NCBI RefSeq assembly: GCF_003391135.1
Contig: NZ_CP031455.1
Location: 2,875,501-2,939,500, forward strand
Length of the DNA stretch: 64,000 nucleotides
Reading direction: 5' to 3'
DNA from: Streptoverticillium olivoreticuli subsp. olivoreticuli
GTDB lineage: Bacteria > Actinomycetota > Actinomycetes > Streptomycetales > Streptomycetaceae
The translations under genes and the position numbers were made by a program. Of this stretch, positions 23,888 to 32,934 are shown piece after piece (position 1 is the stretch's first letter; each line of letters opens with the position of its first letter). The notes under the pieces were generated by a model. It was given only the letters and a program-made list of their open reading frames with translations, did not search any database and was not told where the DNA came from.

Positions 23888-24226
23888 ATGCGCCCACCCC
23901 GCGACACCGCCCCGCAGAGCCACACCGCATCGGTGACCCCGATCTACGACGCGCTCTACGCCGAGTACCGTCGCTCGTTCCGGGCGCTCCCCTTCGACCG
24001 CTCGGGCGAGGAGGAACTGAGGTTCGCGGGGTTCGGTCACCAGCTGGTCGCCTACGGCCAGTACGGCGGGCATGGCCACTTCGGCCAGCTCGGCGGCCAG
24101 CCCGCGTATCCGGGCCACTCGGGGTACACCGCCGCCTGGGACACGTACTACGGGCGGCAGCGCGGCGGGCATGTGCCCGCCGCGCTGCCGCCCGCGCCAC
24201 GCGACGGCCGCATGCGCGGCTTCTGA
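23888..24226 (+). CDS. Small hypothetical protein, Gly/Tyr/His-rich
   Basis: This 112-residue protein (MRPPRDTAPQSHTASVTPIYDALYAEYRRSFRALP is the start region, residues 1–35) is of a type I associate with streptomycetes only. After the short helical segment ALYAEYRRSFRALP it becomes rich in Gly, Tyr and His (about 55–90), ending in an Arg-containing tail. It looks largely disordered. No clear ribosome site precedes the ATG at 23888; an alternative ATG at 23735 overlaps the upstream stop as ATGA and would add 51 residues. The function is unknown. Confidence 0.6.
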   Translation: MRPPRDTAPQSHTASVTPIYDALYAEYRRSFRALPFDRSGEEELRFAGFGHQLVAYGQYGGHGHFGQLGGQPAYPGHSGYTAAWDTYYGRQRGGHVPAALPPAPRDGRMRGF

Positions 24227-24355
24227 AGCCGGACCCGAGTCACCCCGGGCCCGGCCGCCGGGGCCCGGGCCCCGCCGCACCTGCTGCTTGTTACTTACTG
24301 TGCCTGCCCGGGGGCAACCCCCGGACCCCCGGCCCGGACCGGTCGCGAACCCTCG

Positions 24356-25819
24356 CTACTTGTTGCGCCCGCGCTTCTCGCGCACCCGCACCGAGATGTG
24401 GATCGGCGTCCCCTCGAAGCCGAACTCCTCGCGGAGGCGGCGCTCGATGAAGCGGCGGTAGCCCGCCTCCAGGAAGCCGGAGGCGAAGAGGACGAAGCGC
24501 GGCGGCTTGGTGCCCGCCTGCGTGCCGAAGAGGATGCGCGGCTGCTTGCCACCGCGGACGGGGTGCGGGTTGGAGGCGACGATCTCACCGAGGAAGGCGT
24601 TCAGCCGACCGGTGGGGATGCGGGTCTCCCAGCCCGCGAGGGCCGTCTCGATCGCCGGGACGAGCTTCTCCATGTGGCGGCCCGTGCGCGCCGAGACGTT
24701 CACGCGGGGCGCCCACGCGATCTGACCGAGCTCGGTCTCGATCTCGCGCTCGAGGTAGTAGCGGCGCTCCTCGTCCAGCGTGTCCCACTTGTTGAACGCG
24801 ATGACCATCGCGCGCCCGGCCTCGACGGCCATCGTGATGATCCGCTGGTCCTGGACGCTGATCGACTCGCTGCAGTCGATCAGGATGACGGCGACCTCGG
24901 CCTTCTCCACGGCCGCCGCGGTGCGCAGCGAGGCGTAGTAGTCCGCGCCCTCCTGGAGGTGGACGCGGCGGCGGATGCCGGCGGTGTCCACGAACTTCCA
25001 GGTCACGCCGCCGAGCTCGATCAGCTCGTCGACCGGGTCGCGGGTGGTGCCGGCCAGCTCGTTGACGACGACGCGCTCCTCGCCCGCGACCTTGTTCAGC
25101 AGCGAGGACTTGCCGACGTTGGGGCGGCCGATCAGGGCGATGCGGCGGGGGCCGCCGATGCCGGGGCCGCCGAAGGTCTGGGCGGGCGCCTCGGGCAGCG
25201 CCTCCAGGACCGCGTCGAGCATGTCGCCGGTGCCACGGCCGTGCAGGGCGGAGACCGGGTGCGGCTCGCCCAGGCCCAGCGACCACAGGGCGGCGGCGTC
25301 GGCCTCGCCGGACTGGCCGTCGACCTTGTTGGCGCAGAGCACGACGGGCTTGCCGGCCCGGCGCAGCAGCTTGACGACGGCCTCGTCGGTGTCGGTGGCG
25401 CCGACGGTGGCGTCCACGACGAAGACGACGGCGTCGGACGCCTCGATGGCGTACTCGGCCTGCGCGGCCACGGACGCGTCCAGGCCGAGGACGTCCTGCT
25501 CCCAGCCGCCGGTGTCGACGACCTTGAAGCGGCGGCCGGCCCATTCGGCCTCGTAGGTGACGCGGTCGCGGGTGACGCCCGGCTTGTCCTGGACGACGGC
25601 CTCGCGGCGGCCGATGATGCGGTTCACCAAGGTCGACTTGCCGACGTTGGGGCGGCCGACGACGGCGAGCCTGGGCAGCGGGCCGTGGCCCGCCTCCTCC
25701 AGGGCGCCCTCGATCTCCGAGGCGTCGAAGCCCTCCTGCGCCGCGAGCTCCATGAACTCCGCAAACTCGGCGTCGCCAAGCTCACCGTGCTCGTCGCCGG
25801 AGTGGATCTGGTCGTTCAT
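24356..25819 (-). CDS. der: Ribosome-biogenesis GTPase Der (EngA)
   Basis: This 487-residue protein has two consecutive GTPase domains and a C-terminal KH-like domain, the arrangement unique to Der, which binds the 50S subunit late in assembly. Each G domain has [10 protein letters not shown] (near 57 and 231), with DTGG and DTAG switch-II motifs and NKVD and NKWD specificity motifs. The KH-like domain spans about 410–487 and ends in VREKRGRNK. An acidic N-terminal extension (1–45) is typical of actinobacterial forms. It lies 51 bases after plsC, at the end of the conserved block, and ATG 25819 has a GAGGAAC site. Confidence 0.96.
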   Translation of the reverse strand: MNDQIHSGDEHGELGDAEFAEFMELAAQEGFDASEIEGALEEAGHGPLPRLAVVGRPNVGKSTLVNRIIGRREAVVQDKPGVTRDRVTYEAEWAGRRFKVVDTGGWEQDVLGLDASVAAQAEYAIEASDAVVFVVDATVGATDTDEAVVKLLRRAGKPVVLCANKVDGQSGEADAAALWSLGLGEPHPVSALHGRGTGDMLDAVLEALPEAPAQTFGGPGIGGPRRIALIGRPNVGKSSLLNKVAGEERVVVNELAGTTRDPVDELIELGGVTWKFVDTAGIRRRVHLQEGADYYASLRTAAAVEKAEVAVILIDCSESISVQDQRIITMAVEAGRAMVIAFNKWDTLDEERRYYLEREIETELGQIAWAPRVNVSARTGRHMEKLVPAIETALAGWETRIPTGRLNAFLGEIVASNPHPVRGGKQPRILFGTQAGTKPPRFVLFASGFLEAGYRRFIERRLREEFGFEGTPIHISVRVREKRGRNK

Positions 25820-25870
25820 GAAGTCCGTTCCTCGTTCTTCGTCATCGGTGGGCCGCTGGTGCGCGGTCCA

Positions 25871-26590
25871 CTACTCAAAGTCTCGCGGGGTCCGGGAGGT
25901 CTCCCCCGGAATGATGCCGTGGCGGCCGGTGAGCCGCCTGGCGTCGGCCAGGTGCGCGGCGAGGCGCTCCTGGATGCGTACGGTCGCGCTGTCCAGCGCC
26001 GTGCGCGTCCGCCGTCCGCTGCCGTCCCCCGCCTCGAAGGGGTCGCCGAAGACGACGTCGACGCGGCTGCGCAGCGGCGGCAGGGCCCGTATCGCGCGGC
26101 TTCGGCGCTCGGCACTGCCGAGCACCGCGACCGGCACGATCGGTGCCCCGGAGCGTACGGCGAAGTAGGCGAGCCCGGCGCGCAGCGACGCGAAGTCGCC
26201 CTCGCCGCGGGTGCCCTCGGGGAAGATCCCCAGGACGCCACCGTGCTCCAGGACCTCCAGCGCACCGGTGATCGCGGTGCGGTCGGGGCCCGAGCGGTCC
26301 ACCTTCAGCTGGCCGATCCCGCGCAGGAACGGGTCCAGCGGTCCGACGAACGCCTCTTTCTTGATCAGGAAGTGCACCGGCCGGGGCGCGGTGCCCATCA
26401 GCATCGGGCCGTCGACGTTGTGGGAGTGGTTGACCGCCATGATGACGGGCCCCGCGGCGGGCACCCGCCAGGCGCCCAGCACACGGGGCTTCCACAGCCC
26501 GTACATGAGGCCGATGCCGATCCGCCGGCCGACGGCGGCGCCGGAGGCGGAAGGGCTCACGCCGCCCGCTTCACGCACTCTCGGTCCCAC
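25871..26590 (-). CDS. 1-acyl-sn-glycerol-3-phosphate acyltransferase family
   Basis: This 239-residue protein of the PlsC family transfers an acyl chain to lysophosphatidate in phospholipid synthesis at the inner membrane. The HX4D motif is present as NHSHNVDGP (about 54–62), and the substrate-binding motif as FPEGTRGEG (about 124–132). The GTG at 26590 follows GAGGAG at 7 bases and overlaps the end of cmk by 20 bases; a GTG at 26560 is an alternative start after the cmk stop. The C-terminal part (about 200–239) is Arg-rich. Its place between cmk and der is conserved in related genomes as far as I recall. Confidence 0.9.
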   Translation of the reverse strand: MGPRVREAGGVSPSASGAAVGRRIGIGLMYGLWKPRVLGAWRVPAAGPVIMAVNHSHNVDGPMLMGTAPRPVHFLIKKEAFVGPLDPFLRGIGQLKVDRSGPDRTAITGALEVLEHGGVLGIFPEGTRGEGDFASLRAGLAYFAVRSGAPIVPVAVLGSAERRSRAIRALPPLRSRVDVVFGDPFEAGDGSGRRTRTALDSATVRIQERLAAHLADARRLTGRHGIIPGETSRTPRDFE

Positions 26591-27314
26591 TCCGGCGCTC
26601 CTCGACGAGGGTGACCACGCACTCGATGACCTGGTCCAGCGTCAGATCGGTGGTGTCCACCTCGACCGCGTCGTCCGCCTTGGCCAGCGGCGAGGTCTTG
26701 CGGCCGGAGTCGGCCGCGTCCCGCTTGATCAGGGCGGCCCGGGTGGCGGCCAGGTCGGTGGCCTCCTTGCCCTTGAGCTCGCCGCTGCGGCGGGCCGCGC
26801 GGGCCTCGGCCGACGCGGTCAGGAAGATCTTGAGGTCGGCGTCGGGCAGCACGGTGGTGCCGATGTCCCGGCCCTCGACGACGATGCCGAGCGGCGCCTC
26901 GGCGGCGATGGCCCGCTGGAGCTCGGTCAGCCGGGTGCGGACCTCGGGGACGGCGCTGACGGCGCTGACCGCGGAAGTGACCTCCTGGGTGCGGATGGGC
27001 GCCGCGGCGTCGGCCCCGTCGACCGAGATGGTCGGCGCGGACGGGTCGGTGCCGGAGACGATCTCCGGCTTGCCCGCGGCGTCGGCCACGGCCGCGGCGT
27101 CGTTCACGTCGATGCCGTTGCTCAGCATCCACCAGGTGATCGCCCGGTACTGGGCGCCGGTGTCCAGATAGCGCAGCCCGAGCTTCGCGGCCACGGCCTT
27201 GGAGGTGCTGGACTTGCCCGTGCCGGAAGGACCGTCGATGCCGACGACGACTGCTGCCGGTGCGATCCGGGCGGCGGTTACGGCATTGCCGACGTTGTTC
27301 ACGGTGTCAGACAC
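26571..27314 (-). CDS. cmk: Cytidylate kinase
   Basis: This 247-residue enzyme phosphorylates CMP and dCMP with ATP. The P-loop is GIDGPSGTGKSST (about 25–37), followed by the YLDTGAQYRAITW CMP-binding segment near 49. The inserted NMP-bind domain (about 70–140) and VVEGRDIGTTVLPDADLKIFL (about 146–166) are characteristic of bacterial Cmk. The GTG start at 27314 has GAGGAAG nearby. It lies 104 bases after tyrA and overlaps plsC, within the ParA-to-Der block. Confidence 0.95.
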   Translation of the reverse strand: MSDTVNNVGNAVTAARIAPAAVVVGIDGPSGTGKSSTSKAVAAKLGLRYLDTGAQYRAITWWMLSNGIDVNDAAAVADAAGKPEIVSGTDPSAPTISVDGADAAAPIRTQEVTSAVSAVSAVPEVRTRLTELQRAIAAEAPLGIVVEGRDIGTTVLPDADLKIFLTASAEARAARRSGELKGKEATDLAATRAALIKRDAADSGRKTSPLAKADDAVEVDTTDLTLDQVIECVVTLVEERRSGTESA

Positions 27315-27418
27315 CTTCCTCGTGCACGGGGGGTTTACGTTTCCGGCGGCACGGACGGTTTTGGTCCTATACAGCCTCGGACAAGGTTACTGGCTCACCG
27401 CCCGTCCTCTCGCCGGGC

Positions 27419-28504
27419 CTACTGCCGGATCGACCAGCCGCGGTCCGTCAGGGCCTCGACCAGCCCGGGCACGGCGCGCGGCTCGACCATCAGCTGGATC
27501 AGGCCCGCCTGCTGGCCGGTGGCGTGCTCGATGCGGACGTCCTCGATGTTGACACCCGCGCGGCCCGCGTCGGCGAAGATCCGGGCGAGCTCGCCCGGCT
27601 GGTCGCCGATCAGGACGGCCACCGTCTCATAGGCCGCGGGGGCCGCGCCGTGCTTGCCCGGGACCCGGCTGCGGCCCGCGTTGCCGCGGCGCAGGACGTC
27701 CTCGATGCCGGCCGCGCCGCCCTCCCGGTCGTCCTTGTCCCCGGAGTCCAGGGCGCGCAGGGCGCGCACGGTCTCGTCGAGGTCGGCGGCGACGGCGGAG
27801 AGGATCTCGGCGACGGGGCCGGGGTTGGCGGAGAGGATGTCCAGCCACATCTCGGGGTTGGACGCCGCGATGCGGGTCACGTCGCGGATGCCCTGGCCGC
27901 ACAGGCGCACGGCGGTCTCGTCGGCGTCCTGGAGGCGGGCCGCGACCATGCTGGAGACCAGCTGCGGGGTGTGGGAGACGAGGGCGACGGCCCGGTCGTG
28001 GGCGTCGGCGTCCATGACGACGGGGACGGCGCGGCACAGCGAGACGAGTTCGAGCGCGAGGTTGAGCACCTCGGTGTCGGTCTCGCGGGTGGGGGTGAGC
28101 ACCCAGGGGCGGCCCTCGAAGAGGTCGGCGGTGCCCGCCAGGGGACCGGAGCGCTCGCGGCCGGCCATGGGGTGCGTACCGAGGTAGCCGGTGAGGTCGC
28201 AGCCCAGCGCCTCCAGGTCGCGGCGGGGGCCGCCCTTGACGCTGGCGACGTCGAGGTAGCCGCGGGCGCGGCCGCCGCGGATGGCCTCGGCGAGGGTCGC
28301 GGCGACGTGCGCGGGCGGCACGGCGACGACGGCGAGGTCGACGCGGCCGTCGGGCTCCTCGTCCGTGCCCGCGCCGAGGGCCGCTGCGGTGCGGGCCCGG
28401 TCGGGGTCGTGGTCCGAGAGGTGGACCTGGACCCCGCGGCTCTGGAGCGCGAGCGCGACCGAGGTGCCGATCAGTCCGGTACCGATGACGAGGGCGGTTC
28501 TCAC
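27419..28504 (-). CDS. tyrA: Prephenate dehydrogenase with ACT domain
   Basis: This 361-residue enzyme converts prephenate to 4-hydroxyphenylpyruvate in tyrosine synthesis using NAD(P). The Rossmann motif LVIGTGLIGTSVALAL begins at residue 5. The prephenate site includes GTHPMAGRERSGP near 118 with its catalytic His. A C-terminal ACT domain (about 290–361; VAVLIGDQPGELARIF) suggests feedback control by tyrosine or another amino acid. GTG at 28504 follows AAGGA at 8 bases; the frame runs further upstream without a better start. It sits inside the conserved block but is preceded by an opposite-strand gene, so it probably has its own promoter. Confidence 0.94.
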   Translation of the reverse strand: MRTALVIGTGLIGTSVALALQSRGVQVHLSDHDPDRARTAAALGAGTDEEPDGRVDLAVVAVPPAHVAATLAEAIRGGRARGYLDVASVKGGPRRDLEALGCDLTGYLGTHPMAGRERSGPLAGTADLFEGRPWVLTPTRETDTEVLNLALELVSLCRAVPVVMDADAHDRAVALVSHTPQLVSSMVAARLQDADETAVRLCGQGIRDVTRIAASNPEMWLDILSANPGPVAEILSAVAADLDETVRALRALDSGDKDDREGGAAGIEDVLRRGNAGRSRVPGKHGAAPAAYETVAVLIGDQPGELARIFADAGRAGVNIEDVRIEHATGQQAGLIQLMVEPRAVPGLVEALTDRGWSIRQ

Positions 28505-28711
28505 TGGCGGTGTCCTTGCGAGGGGCGGCCGCGGCGCCGGGGCGGACGTGGCGTGACGACGTACGGGGGCAGGGTCGGCCCGCACGGGCGGTGCGGCCGC
28601 GGACCGGGCCGCCGTGCTGGCGGACCCAGCCTAGCCAGCCGGGCCGACGGGTGTTCGGGCCGGTTGTGACGGTCGCCCTCCGGGACTGGCGGGCCCGCGT
28701 CCGGTACAACC

Positions 28712-29080
28712 ATGTACATGATCTACCACGTGGTGCCCCTGGACGACTGGCTGGCCGTGCCCGACCGCCCCTACTCCCCCGCCTCCCTCTCCGACGAGGG
28801 GTTCGTGCACTGTTCCCCCGACGAGGAGACGACGCTCGCGGTGGCCTCCGCGTTCTATCGCGAGGTGCCGGGGCCGCTGATGGTGCTGCTGATCGACGAG
28901 CACAAGCTGGACGTGATGGTGCGCTGGGAGGCGGCCGCTCCCACGCCTCCGCCCGGAGTCGCGGAGGGGACGCTCTTCCCGCATGTCTTCGGCCGTATCA
29001 ACCGGGAGGCGGTGGAGGGAATGATGGAGATCCAGCGCGACGAGGCCGGGCGGGCGACGGGCCTGGCGGTCTGGTCCTGA
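28712..29080 (+). CDS. DUF952 family protein
   Basis: This 122-residue protein belongs to DUF952, a small family structurally related to NAD-binding ADP-ribosyltransferase-like folds, with no firm function. The signature is IYHVVPLDDWLA at the start and SLSDEGFVHCSPDEET (about 28–43), followed by LLIDEHKLDVMVRWE and FPHVFGRINREAV. It is a single plus-strand gene placed inside the minus-strand block, between tyrA and the pseudouridine synthase gene. ATG codons at 28712 and 28718 are both possible starts. Confidence 0.85.
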   Translation: MYMIYHVVPLDDWLAVPDRPYSPASLSDEGFVHCSPDEETTLAVASAFYREVPGPLMVLLIDEHKLDVMVRWEAAAPTPPPGVAEGTLFPHVFGRINREAVEGMMEIQRDEAGRATGLAVWS

Positions 29081-29103
29081 AGGCTCCGGCCCGGGAAAAC
29101 GCT

Positions 29104-29275
29104 CGGACGGGCTGAGTATTCAGCCCGTCCGGCGTTTGAGGACAGCGCGCGAAGCGTGGTGCGGGGGTCTGGGGGCTTGCCCCCTCACGCGGCGGAGCCG
29201 CATATCGATACTGCGGGAAGGGGCGGGGCTGGGGAAAAAGCCCGCCGCAGGCGCGAACGGACCCGCACCCCACCC
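29104..29275. repeat. 3'-end modular repeat, locus 3, with hairpin
   Basis: The repeat fills the gap between convergent stops at 29080 and 29286. It opens with a perfect 12-bp hairpin, CGGACGGGCTGA (29104–29115) and TCAGCCCGTCCG (29120–29131), then GGCGTTTGAGGAC. The GGGGCGGGGCTGGGG and AGCCCGCCGCAGGCG modules end next to the pseudouridine synthase stop. Its position suggests a role in termination or in protecting mRNA 3' ends. Confidence 0.8.
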
Positions 29276-29285
29276 CGGCGACAAA

Positions 29286-30635
29286 CTAGAGCTCGACCTC
29301 GCGCATCAGCATGCCGACCTCGGTGTTCGTCAGGCGGCGCAGCCAGCCCGACTTCTGGTCGCCCAGCGCGATCGGCCCGAAGGACGTGCGGACCAGCTTC
29401 TCCACCGGGAAGCCCGCCTCGGCCAGCATCCGCCGGACGATGTGCTTGCGGCCCTCGTGGAGGGTGACCTCGACCAGGTAGTTCTTGCCGGTCTGCTGGA
29501 TCACGCGGAAGTTGTCCGCGCGGGCCCAGCCGTCCTCCAGCTCGATGCCGCTCTTGAGCTGCTTGCCGATGTCGCGCGGCAGCGGGCCGGTGATGGCGGC
29601 GAGATAGGTCTTCTGGACGCCGTAGCGCGGGTGCGTGAGGCGGTGGGCCAGCTCACCGTGGTTGGTGAGCAGGATGATGCCCTCGGTCTCCGTGTCGAGA
29701 CGGCCGACGTGGAAGAGCCGGGTCTCGCGGTTGGTGACGTAGTCGCCGAGGCACTGGCGGCCGTCGGGGTCCTCCATGGTGGAGACGACGCCGGCCGGCT
29801 TGTTCAGCGCGAAGAAGAGATACGACTGGGTGGCGACGGTCAGGCCGTCGACCTTGATCTCGTCCTTCTCGGGGTCGACGCGCAGGCCCTGCTCGATGAC
29901 GATCTGACCGTTGACCTCGACGCGGGACTGCTCGATGAGCTCCTCGCACGCGCGGCGCGAGCCCATGCCGGCCCGGGCCAGCACCTTCTGCAGGCGCTCG
30001 CCCTCCTGCTCGGCGCCGGGGAAGGTCTTGGGGGTCTTCACCTGGGGCTTGTTGTGCCGCTCCCGGTTGCGCTCCTCGATCTTGGCGTCGAGCTCGCGCG
30101 GGCGGGCCGGGGCGTAGCCGTGGCCGCGGGCGGGCCCGCTGCTGCGCCCGCCGGCACCGGCCGTGGAGCTCTTGCGGGGGCCGCCCTTGGCGCCACCGCG
30201 GGCGGACGCGCCGCGACCGCTGGTGGGGCCACTGGTGCGGCCGCTGTTGGCGCCGCTGCGGGTGCGCTCGGCGTCGGGGCCCACGTCGTAGCGGCGCTCC
30301 TCGGGGCGCGGCCGGCGCGGGCGCTCCTGCGGCCGGTCGTCGCGACGGTCATCACGACGATCGTCGCGGCGGTCGTCCCGCCGGTCGTCGCGGCGGCCGC
30401 CGTCGAAGCGACCGCCGTCCGGGCGCCCGCCGCCGGAGCGGCCTCCCTCGGGACGTCCGCCGCCCGGGCGTCCACCGCCGGAGCGGCCGCTGTCGAAGCG
30501 ACCACCCTCGGAGCGTCCGCCGCCCGAGCGCGCGCCGCCGGAGCGGCCGCCCCCGGACGCCGGCCGGGGGGACCCTCCTCGGGCGCCCCGGTCGTCCCGG
30601 TTGCCGCTTCCGCTGTTCCTGCCGCTGCTTCGCAT
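29286..30635 (-). CDS. RsuA/RluB-family pseudouridine synthase with disordered N-terminus
   Basis: This 449-residue protein has an S4 RNA-binding domain (about 212–260; ERLQKVLARAGMGSRRACEELI). A pseudouridine synthase domain (about 275–449) follows, with the catalytic Asp in GRLDTETEGIILLTNHGEL. It should modify a uridine in 23S or 16S rRNA. The first 210 residues are a low-complexity region of GGR repeats followed by five RRDD units, far longer than in typical RsuA and likely to bind RNA non-specifically. The ATG at 30635 shares its A with the TGA of scpB (TGATG), so translation is coupled. Its neighbours match the ScpA–ScpB–synthase order known from mycobacteria. Confidence 0.93.
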   Translation of the reverse strand: MRSSGRNSGSGNRDDRGARGGSPRPASGGGRSGGARSGGGRSEGGRFDSGRSGGGRPGGGRPEGGRSGGGRPDGGRFDGGRRDDRRDDRRDDRRDDRRDDRPQERPRRPRPEERRYDVGPDAERTRSGANSGRTSGPTSGRGASARGGAKGGPRKSSTAGAGGRSSGPARGHGYAPARPRELDAKIEERNRERHNKPQVKTPKTFPGAEQEGERLQKVLARAGMGSRRACEELIEQSRVEVNGQIVIEQGLRVDPEKDEIKVDGLTVATQSYLFFALNKPAGVVSTMEDPDGRQCLGDYVTNRETRLFHVGRLDTETEGIILLTNHGELAHRLTHPRYGVQKTYLAAITGPLPRDIGKQLKSGIELEDGWARADNFRVIQQTGKNYLVEVTLHEGRKHIVRRMLAEAGFPVEKLVRTSFGPIALGDQKSGWLRRLTNTEVGMLMREVEL

Positions 30636-31294
30636 CAAAGTTCCGTCTTGTCGTCTGCGTCGGTGTCCGGTGCGTCCGGATCGAACGACGGCACACCTTC
30701 CTGAGTGTCGCCCTCGATCGCCTCCGCCTCGGGGAGGAAGGGCGCGAGCTCCGGGAGCTCGTCCAGGCCCCTCAGGCCCATTCGCTCCAGAAAGTAGTTC
30801 GTCGTCCTGTACAGGATCGCACCTGTTTCGGGTTCCGTCCCCGTCTCCTCCACCAGACCGCGCTGGAGGAGGGTGCGCATGACGCCGTCGCAGTTGACCC
30901 CCCGTACGGCGGAGACCCGCGAACGGCTGACCGGCTGACGGTACGCGACAACGGCCAGGGTCTCCAGCGCGGCCTGGGTCAGCCGGGCCTGGCGGCCGTC
31001 CAGGACGAAGCTCTCGACGGCGTCGGCGTACTCGGCCCGGGTGGCGAAGCGCCAGCCCCCGGCCACGTTCCGCAGCTCGAAGCCGCGCCCCTGGGCCGCG
31101 TACTCGTCGGCCAGCTCGCGCAGCGCGTCCGCCACCTCGCGGCGGCCGCGCTCCAGGACGCGGGCGAGGTACTCCTCGGCCACCGGCTCGTCGACGACCA
31201 TGAGGACGGCCTCCAGGGCGGGCTTGAGCGCGAGCCCGGCCACGTCCCGCAGCCCGGCGGGGGCCGCCTCCTCGGTGGCGTTGTCGTGGGTCAC
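30635..31294 (-). CDS. scpB: Condensin-associated protein ScpB
   Basis: This 219-residue protein is the winged-helix subunit of the SMC condensin complex that compacts and segregates chromosomes. Supporting stretches are ALEAVLMVVDEPVAEEYLA at the start, ETLAVVAYRQPVSRSRVSAVRG (about 115–136) and RGLVEETGTEPETGAILYRTT near 152. The acidic C-terminal tail (about 190–219) is probably flexible. Its GTG overlaps the scpA stop (GTGA), and its own stop overlaps the start of the pseudouridine synthase gene, so the three are translationally linked. Confidence 0.94.
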   Translation of the reverse strand: MTHDNATEEAAPAGLRDVAGLALKPALEAVLMVVDEPVAEEYLARVLERGRREVADALRELADEYAAQGRGFELRNVAGGWRFATRAEYADAVESFVLDGRQARLTQAALETLAVVAYRQPVSRSRVSAVRGVNCDGVMRTLLQRGLVEETGTEPETGAILYRTTNYFLERMGLRGLDELPELAPFLPEAEAIEGDTQEGVPSFDPDAPDTDADDKTEL

Positions 31295-32226
31295 GCTGTG
31301 GCCTCCCCGGCCTCGTCGGCCGTGCTCTCGCGGTCGAATTCGTCGGTCACCCGCGGCGGGCCGTCGCCGTCCGCGCCGGTCCAGCGGACCGTGAGCGCGC
31401 CCAGGGCCTCGTCCTGGTCGAGGGCGACGGCGCGCTCGCGGTAGAGCTCCAGCAGGGCCAGGAAGCGGGCCACGACCGTCAGGGTGTCGGGGGCGTCCTC
31501 GGTGAGCTGTCCGAAGCTCGCCCGCCCCGCCGACCGCAGCCGGGCCACGACGACCTCGGCCTGTTCCTGGACGCTGACCAGCGGCGCGTGGATGTGTTCG
31601 GTGTGGACCTGTGGCTCGGCCCGGGGCCGCATCGCCTTGACGGCGAGCTCGGCGAGCCCGCGCGCGCCGATGCCGAGGACGACCTCGGGCAGCAGCTCGG
31701 CCTGGTGCGGTTCCAGGCCGACCGTACGGGGGTGGCGGCGCTCCTCGGCCGCCAGCCGCTCGCCGAAGATGTCGGCGATCTTCTTGAACGCGCGGTACTG
31801 CAGGAGCCGGGCGAAGAGCAGGTCCCTGGCCTCCAGCAGGGCGAGGTCGGCCTCGTCCTCGACCTCGGCGGCAGGCAGCAGCCGGGCCGTCTTCAGGTCC
31901 AGCAGCGTCGCGGCCACGACCAGGAACTCGGTGGTCTGGTCGAGGTCCCAGTCCGGGCCCATGGCGCGGATGTGCGCCATGAACTCGTCGGTGACCTTGG
32001 ACAGGGCGACCTCGGTGACGTCCAGCTTGTGCTTGGTGATCAGCTGGAGCAGCAGGTCGAACGGCCCCTCGAAGTTGTCGAGCCGCACGGTGAAACGGCC
32101 GTCGCCCTCCCGCTCCCCGGCGGCGGGCGCCGTGTCACCGCCGCCGCCTCCGGCGGGCGGCCGCGCGCCGGGCCCGTGGCCGAGGGCACGGCGGGCCTGC
32201 GGGGCGGGGACGGGCGGGGTGGGCAT
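31291..32226 (-). CDS. scpA: Kleisin subunit ScpA of SMC condensin
   Basis: This 311-residue kleisin bridges the SMC heads. The N-terminal domain begins after a disordered Pro/Gly-rich leader (1–45) at FTVRLDNFEGPFDLLLQLI (about 47–65), which binds the SMC neck. TEFLVVAATLLDLKTARLLP follows near 104. The C-terminal winged helix that binds the SMC cap spans about 220–300. The frame is open further upstream; ATG 32226 gives a leader of usual length. It follows the small RHH-like gene by about 170 bases and overlaps scpB by 4 bases. Confidence 0.93.
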   Translation of the reverse strand: MPTPPVPAPQARRALGHGPGARPPAGGGGGDTAPAAGEREGDGRFTVRLDNFEGPFDLLLQLITKHKLDVTEVALSKVTDEFMAHIRAMGPDWDLDQTTEFLVVAATLLDLKTARLLPAAEVEDEADLALLEARDLLFARLLQYRAFKKIADIFGERLAAEERRHPRTVGLEPHQAELLPEVVLGIGARGLAELAVKAMRPRAEPQVHTEHIHAPLVSVQEQAEVVVARLRSAGRASFGQLTEDAPDTLTVVARFLALLELYRERAVALDQDEALGALTVRWTGADGDGPPRVTDEFDRESTADEAGEATA

Positions 32227-32400
32227 GTGGTTCGGTCGTCCAGGGTCGCGGGCGGTACGGGGGCCGGTCCGGGGCGGGGCCACGGTGGTGCGGGGGCCGC
32301 CCCACGGGCACGTACACACCTGCACGGGCCTGTGGGGGCCGCCACGGGCCGCCGGGGGCGGTCCCGCACTTCCGGACCGGCAGGCTATCGGCGAACGCGC

Positions 32401-32934
32401 TCAGCGGCCGCGCAGGCGGCGCACGAGGATGCTCGCGTCGCCCCGCGACTCCAGGTCGGCGAGGACGACGGCGACGGCCTCGCGGACGATCCGGCCGCGG
32501 TCGACGGCCAGGCCGTGCTCGCCGCGCAGCACCAGCCGGGCGTGCTCGAGGTCCATGAGCTCCTCGGCGGAGACATAGACGGTGATCTTCTCGTCGTGGC
32601 GCTCGCGGCCGCTGGGTCTGCGGTTGGCGGCGCGGCCCCGGCGGCGGCCCTGGGCGGGGGCGACGGGCTCGCCACGGGTGCGGTCGGGGGCCTGCGCGGG
32701 GGCGCGCCGCTCGCCCGCGGCCTCCCGGTCGGTGCCCGCCGGGCTCCGACCGCCGTGCTCGGTGCGGCCCTCACCGGCGCCGCTCTCCGTGGACTCGGGC
32801 TCGGCGGCCGGGCCGGGGACCCGTGGCGCCGCGTCGCCGTTCGCCTGCCGGCGGGGGGTGGAGGACTGCAGCCCGGTCCCCCCGGTGGTGCGGAACAGTT
32901 CGTCGGCGCCGGGCAGACTCACTCGGCGTGACAC
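32401..32934 (-). CDS. Putative ribbon-helix-helix protein between ParA-like and ScpA genes
   Basis: This 177-residue protein has a long disordered, Pro/Arg/Glu-rich N-terminus (about 10–112) with a basic patch, GRRRGRAANRRPSGRER. The compact C-terminal domain (about 116–177) begins KITVYVSAEELMDLEHARL and continues into RIVREAVAVVLADLE. That strand–helix–helix order resembles a ribbon-helix-helix DNA-binding fold, the type often used by partners of ParA ATPases; this is inference. The GTG at 32934 follows GGGAGGTG at 8 bases and lies within the end of the ParA-like gene (16-base overlap). A GTG at 32922 overlapping the TGA as GTGA is an alternative start. I know of no described function. Confidence 0.75.
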   Translation of the reverse strand: MSRRVSLPGADELFRTTGGTGLQSSTPRRQANGDAAPRVPGPAAEPESTESGAGEGRTEHGGRSPAGTDREAAGERRAPAQAPDRTRGEPVAPAQGRRRGRAANRRPSGRERHDEKITVYVSAEELMDLEHARLVLRGEHGLAVDRGRIVREAVAVVLADLESRGDASILVRRLRGR

